Below, in pieces: positions 6,000-8,815 of a stretch of DNA of 8,815 nt. The notes beneath the pieces were generated by a model, which saw only the letters and a list, made by a program, of their open reading frames with translations, did not search any database and was not told where the DNA came from. The translations under genes were made by a program, and so were the position numbers. Every line of letters starts with the position of its first letter. Position 1 is the first letter of the stretch. This stretch comes from Euryarchaeota archaeon UBA103 (lineage in GTDB: Archaea > Thermoplasmatota > Poseidoniia > Poseidoniales > Thalassarchaeaceae), in assembly GCA_002506825.1 (NCBI GenBank), contig DAYH01000029.1, forward strand, positions 1 to 8,815, in the 5' to 3' direction.

Positions 6000-6781
6000 G
6001 TGAAGAAGAAACCCAAGAATCTGGTATATCCGAGGAAATTACTCTCGCCCCTGGACTCGTCAAGGCATTCGAGTCATCCGATGAGGGCCAAGGAGAGAGA
6101 GGAAGGAGGAGGGGAGGTCCTGATCCTCTCGCCGCACTCAGGACATGGCAACCAAGAACCAGGCTAGGTAGGATGGTCATGAATGGTCAAATACTAACCT
6201 ATGAAGAAGCAATATCCTCAGGGCTCCCAATAAGAGAAGTAGAGATTGTAGACGCACTTCTGCCAGATATCACCGATGATGTTCTCGCCGTCAATATGAT
6301 TCAGAGAATGACCGATTCTGGAAGGAGAGTCAGATTCAATGTACTGTGTGCAGTAGGAAATGGAGATGGATACGTAGGACTATCTGTCTGCAAAGGAAAG
6401 GAAGTCGCAAGTACAATCAGGAAGGCCATCGATAAGGCAAAGCTGAATATGATTCCAGTGATGAGGGGCAACGGCTCTTGGGAGTCTTCAGAGGGCCCCG
6501 GGACAAGCGTCCCCTTCATGGTATCGGGAAGATCGGGCTCTACTAGAATTACCCTGATGCCAGCCCCCGCAGGAAAGGGACTTGTCATAGGGGACTATGG
6601 TAGAAGAGTCCTCACATTGGCAGGAGTAACCGATGTTTGGTCACGATCATCCGGACAGACCCGAACTACCATCAACTTCGCCAAGGCGACCTACAACGCA
6701 CTAGTCCAATTAAACAGGACAAGGCTTTCAGAAGGAGTTCACAGACGCCTTAGCATCATTAGAGGGAGGGAGTTAAGTTGA
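5996..6781 (+). CDS. rps5p: Small-subunit ribosomal protein uS5 with an extended N-terminus
   Basis: uS5 lies at the mRNA entry side of the 30S subunit and contributes to decoding fidelity. The conserved body starts near residue 51 with WQPRTRLGRMV, followed by PIREVEIVDALLPDITDDVL, the dsRNA-binding-like N-domain VRFNVLCAVGNGDGYVGLSV (about 115-134), the linker helix TIRKAIDKAKLNMIPV, and the C-domain with PAPAGKGLVIGDYGRRVLTL and AGVTDVWSRSSGQTRTTINF. Archaeal uS5 usually has about 210-220 residues; this one has 261, the excess being a charged segment of about 45 residues with an acidic start and a GERGRRRGG patch. ATG 5996 overlaps the uL18 stop, with GAGGGGGC upstream. An internal ATG at residue 60 falls inside the conserved body, so the extension must be real if ATG is used. 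Confidence 0.96.
   Translation: MSEEETQESGISEEITLAPGLVKAFESSDEGQGERGRRRGGPDPLAALRTWQPRTRLGRMVMNGQILTYEEAISSGLPIREVEIVDALLPDITDDVLAVNMIQRMTDSGRRVRFNVLCAVGNGDGYVGLSVCKGKEVASTIRKAIDKAKLNMIPVMRGNGSWESSEGPGTSVPFMVSGRSGSTRITLMPAPAGKGLVIGDYGRRVLTLAGVTDVWSRSSGQTRTTINFAKATYNALVQLNRTRLSEGVHRRLSIIRGRELS
6764..6780 (+). promoter_or_regulatory. Shine-Dalgarno and TTG start region of uL30
   Basis: GGGAGG at 6764-6769 lies eight bases before TTG 6778 and falls in the last codons of uS5. The TTG overlaps the uS5 stop as TTGA, taking the place of the ATGA overlap at many other junctions here. No ATG or GTG is in frame between the uS5 stop and the conserved uL30 N-terminus. Confidence 0.7.
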
Positions 6782-7248
6782 GTTTTCTTGTAATCAGGGC
6801 CAGAAGTGATCGCGGAGTAACCAGAAAAATTCGCGAAACGATGTCGATGCTGAATCTTACCAGGGTAAACCATGCTACTATAGTGATGGACAACCCATCA
6901 TATCGCGGAATGTTGCAGAAGTCCAAGGACTACATCACATGGGGAGAGGTCGATGCAAAGACCATTGAGAAGCTAATCAAGGAGAGAGGGAGGATGTCAG
7001 GCGATAAGCCAGTAACCGACTCAACAATCAAAGAGTTTAGTAGTTTCAGTGGCATTAAGCAACTTTCAGAAGCTATCGCCTCTGGAGAGGCTACAATGAA
7101 GGATGTTGAAGGCCTCAAACCAATTTTCAGACTACACCCGCCCCGAGGAAGCAAGGGATGGGGAGGGATCAAGAGGGCCTACACCGTAGGTGGCGCTCTG
7201 GGTTTCAGAGGAGAGGCGATCGGCGACTTAGCCGATAGGATGATCTGA
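6778..7248 (+). CDS. rpl30p: Large-subunit ribosomal protein uL30, TTG start
   Basis: uL30 of archaea is a longer relative of bacterial L30 and sits on the large-subunit surface. The 156-residue product starts Met(TTG)-Ser-Phe-Leu-Val-Ile-Arg, the conserved first strand. It continues with RKIRETMSMLNLTRVNHATI (about 16-35), NPSYRGMLQKSKDYITWGEV (about 39-58), KPVTDSTIKEF and the archaeal C-terminal part FRLHPPRGSKGWGGIKRAYT (about 117-136). The first internal ATG (residue 22) would cut away the first strand and part of a helix, so TTG is needed. It overlaps uS5 by four bases. The stop TGA (7246-7248) is part of the next gene's binding site. Confidence 0.95.
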   Translation: MSFLVIRARSDRGVTRKIRETMSMLNLTRVNHATIVMDNPSYRGMLQKSKDYITWGEVDAKTIEKLIKERGRMSGDKPVTDSTIKEFSSFSGIKQLSEAIASGEATMKDVEGLKPIFRLHPPRGSKGWGGIKRAYTVGGALGFRGEAIGDLADRMI

Positions 7249-7254
7249 GGTGAT
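7247..7254 (+). promoter_or_regulatory. Shine-Dalgarno site of uL15, overlapping the uL30 stop
   Basis: GAGGTGAT is an eight-base match to the expected archaeal anti-Shine-Dalgarno sequence. It begins inside the uL30 TGA and ends three bases before ATG 7258; the GGTG core is five bases from the ATG. The uS14/uS8 junction has the same TGAGGTG architecture. Confidence 0.75.
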
Positions 7255-7257
7255 TAG

Positions 7258-7686
7258 ATGGTATCTAGAACTAACAAATTCCGTGGAAGGAGCCGCTATC
7301 ATGGCCGAGGAAAGAAGGCTGGAAGGGGAGCTGGAAAGAGAGGCGGAAGAGGAAGAGCCGGAATAGGCAAGCACAAGGTCATGTTCAGAAACAAGTATCT
7401 TCCAGGGCACTGGGGGATGCATGGATTCAACAGACATCCAAGCCTTAGGAAGGTCAACGTATCCATCAACGTCAGCGAGCTATCGGGACTGACCGATGGA
7501 GATGAAGTGAACCTTACCGAGATGGGATATGACAAGCTTCTGGGCAAGGGCCCAATATCCAAGCCAATGAAGATAATCGTCGAGGAAGCAAGCCCCAAGG
7601 CCATTGCCAAGGTCGAAGCCGCCGGAGGAACAGTTTCAGCAAACTCTGAAGATGGCGAAGACTGGGGAGAATGGGAAGAGGAATGA
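7258..7686 (+). CDS. rpl15p: Large-subunit ribosomal protein uL15 with acidic C-terminal tail
   Basis: uL15 is a large-subunit core protein whose long basic N-terminal extension threads into 23S rRNA. That extension is clear: RGRSRYHGRGKKAGRGAGKR, then GGRGRAGIGKHKVMF (about residues 9-43). After it come HWGMHGFNRHPSLRK (about 51-65), the NVSELSGL strand region and the C-terminal Rossmann-like part ISKPMKIIVEEASPKAIAKV with EAAGG. The last 14 or so residues are Asp/Glu/Trp-rich and look like a disordered tail. Length 142 is normal for archaea. The gap to uL30 is nine bases; the gap to secY is 20 bases. Confidence 0.96.
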   Translation: MVSRTNKFRGRSRYHGRGKKAGRGAGKRGGRGRAGIGKHKVMFRNKYLPGHWGMHGFNRHPSLRKVNVSINVSELSGLTDGDEVNLTEMGYDKLLGKGPISKPMKIIVEEASPKAIAKVEAAGGTVSANSEDGEDWGEWEEE

Positions 7687-7691
7687 GCACC

Positions 7692-7699
7692 TAGGTAGG
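7692..7699 (+). promoter_or_regulatory. Weak Shine-Dalgarno-like site of secY
   Basis: TAGGTAGG lies in the 20-base gap between uL15 and secY, seven bases before ATG 7707. It matches the anti-Shine-Dalgarno sequence in only short blocks, unlike the GGAGG or GAGGTG sites of the ribosomal genes. This could lower SecY synthesis relative to them. I see no promoter or terminator in the gap. Confidence 0.4.
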
Positions 7700-7706
7700 C
7701 GATAGT

Positions 7707-8815
7707 ATGGTCGAAAGAAAAGTCTCAATGCCATGGCTCCTGATTATCTCTGGGCTATATTTTGGAGGACTTTTCTACTGGATTCAGGACGACCTTCTCA
7801 ATGCAACTGGTGACGTCCAGAGCCGTGCTCTGCAGATGTATGTCACAGCTATTATTTACGTCCTGTACGTAGTTTGGGGGACAATAAGCGATCTGCCGGA
7901 AAGACTCAAGGAGATGCCTTATGGCAAAGCTACAAAACCCACCATTTGGCTTCTTTTCGTCGCCGGATTAGCTTGGTGGGGTTGGATTGACCCTGCAACA
8001 GTTGGATTCTTACTGGTAGGCGTCGCACTACTTGGCTTCGGAGCAGGTTTGGGAATCTCGGTTTCCCTCTACACTGGAAGCGAGTCTAGCAGACTCTACG
8101 CATTGTCAAGACTAGTGGACGTATATCCTAGCATCACCAAGCCAGAGGGGCACGTAAGATTCAACCAGAAGCTATGGACCACCACTCTTGTTCTAATCAT
8201 CTACTTCATGATGACCAATGTCATGATTTACGGCCTCTCCGACTCAACTCTGGATATTTTCTCATCCTTTAGATCAATCATGGCCGGGGCCTCAGGTTCA
8301 ATCATGCATCTTGGCATAGGGCCAATCGTCACCGGTTCAATCATCATGCAACTATTCGCTGGAGCCAAGATAATTCAGCTGGACCTCCAAGATTCTGCAG
8401 ACAAGCAACTGTATCAGGGAATCCAGAAGCTTCTGGTCCTGTTCATGATTCCAGTAGAGTCCATTCCTCAAGTTTACGGATTTTTGGACCCTCACGAGAC
8501 TATGATTTACGACTATGGGGTTGGCTGGGCAAATGTCGTTATCGTTTCACAGCTTTTCCTTGGCTCATACCTGGTTTTCTTGCTTGATGAGCTAGTCAGT
8601 AAATGGGGCATAGGTTCAGGAATTTCTCTTTTCATTGCCGCTGGGGTAGCTCAATCTACCTTCGTAGGGACCCTTTCCCCGCTACCAGTAAGCCAAGATT
8701 TCCCAATGTCTCTGGATAATCCCCCTTCTGGGACATTACCAATGATCTTCTACACACTTAGAACCGCCTCAAATTCACAATTGGTTTCAGATAACGGTTT
8801 CGAGTTAATCTTACT
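7707..8815 (+). CDS. secY: Preprotein translocase subunit SecY with extra N-terminal membrane domain (3' end beyond window)
   Basis: SecY (Sec61-alpha family) is the protein-conducting channel. The first 369 residues are visible. The canonical protein begins near residue 130: the cytosolic stretch LVDVYPSITKPEGHVRF, TM1 (about 158-177), plug region (about 183-200), LGIGPIVTGSIIMQLFAGAK (about 202-221), TM3 (about 240-260), TM4 (about 274-293), then LDELVSKWGIGSGISLFIAA (about 293-312) in the TM4-TM5 region. Before it are about 125 extra residues with four hydrophobic segments, about 9-27, 42-61, 79-94 and 98-122. Loop charges put the N-terminus in the cytosol, and an even number of helices keeps the canonical topology. 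ATG 7707 is the only start after in-frame TAG 7692. Its Shine-Dalgarno (TAGGTAGG, 7692-7699) is weak. GTG 8115 and TTG 8103 lie near the canonical N-terminus but have no binding site. Confidence 0.93.
   Translation, partial: MVERKVSMPWLLIISGLYFGGLFYWIQDDLLNATGDVQSRALQMYVTAIIYVLYVVWGTISDLPERLKEMPYGKATKPTIWLLFVAGLAWWGWIDPATVGFLLVGVALLGFGAGLGISVSLYTGSESSRLYALSRLVDVYPSITKPEGHVRFNQKLWTTTLVLIIYFMMTNVMIYGLSDSTLDIFSSFRSIMAGASGSIMHLGIGPIVTGSIIMQLFAGAKIIQLDLQDSADKQLYQGIQKLLVLFMIPVESIPQVYGFLDPHETMIYDYGVGWANVVIVSQLFLGSYLVFLLDELVSKWGIGSGISLFIAAGVAQSTFVGTLSPLPVSQDFPMSLDNPPSGTLPMIFYTLRTASNSQLVSDNGFELIL

Noticed and set aside
8103..8117. Conventional-length SecY starting at TTG 8103 or GTG 8115
   Set aside because: No Shine-Dalgarno-like sequence precedes either codon, and the upstream frame is open, hydrophobic in regular segments and topologically sensible. 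It is kept as the main alternative to test.

Overview
The window is a compact archaeal ribosomal-protein operon (the archaeal spc-type cluster), read entirely on the + strand. The archaeal or eukaryotic-type proteins eS4, eL32 and eL19, together with the archaeal initiation factor aIF1 and the RNase P protein Rnp1 (Pop4/Rpp29), exclude a bacterium. Gene order (uS3)-uL29-aIF1-Rnp1-uS17-uL14-uL24-eS4-uL5-uS14-uS8-uL6-eL32-eL19-uL18-uS5-uL30-uL15-SecY is the euryarchaeal arrangement. Arginine is written mostly AGA/AGG and base composition looks moderate in G+C. I infer a mesophilic, possibly marine euryarchaeon of the Thermoplasmata side (for example Marine Group II/III, Poseidoniales-like). The lineage is an inference without a database search.

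Layout: 1-15 is the acidic tail and stop of an upstream gene, probably uS3. 16-1115 holds uL29, aIF1, Rnp1 and uS17. 1112-3348 holds uL14, uL24, eS4, uL5 and the 50-residue zinc protein uS14. 3358-5484 holds uS8, uL6, eL32 and eL19. 5484-7686 holds uL18, uS5, uL30 and uL15. 7707 to the window end is the 5' part of secY. No gap exceeds about 20 bases, many junctions overlap (ATGA, TGATG, TTGA), and I see no internal promoter or terminator. Nearly every start has a GGAGG/GAGGTG Shine-Dalgarno site, often inside the previous gene's last codons, so the genes are probably co-transcribed and translationally coupled.

Together the products build both ribosomal subunits, supply start-codon selection (aIF1), tRNA 5' maturation (Rnp1) and the membrane channel on which ribosomes dock (SecY).

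Four things stand out. (1) aIF1 has no ATG, GTG or TTG in frame that keeps its zinc ribbon. The best start is an AUA codon at 226, correctly spaced from the strong Shine-Dalgarno GGAGGTGA. This resembles the autoregulatory non-AUG start of bacterial infC. (2) SecY carries about 125 extra N-terminal residues with four predicted membrane helices before the canonical first helix. (3) eL32 carries an N-terminal SAP-like domain followed by a very acidic linker. (4) uS5 and uL24 carry lineage-type extensions or insertions.
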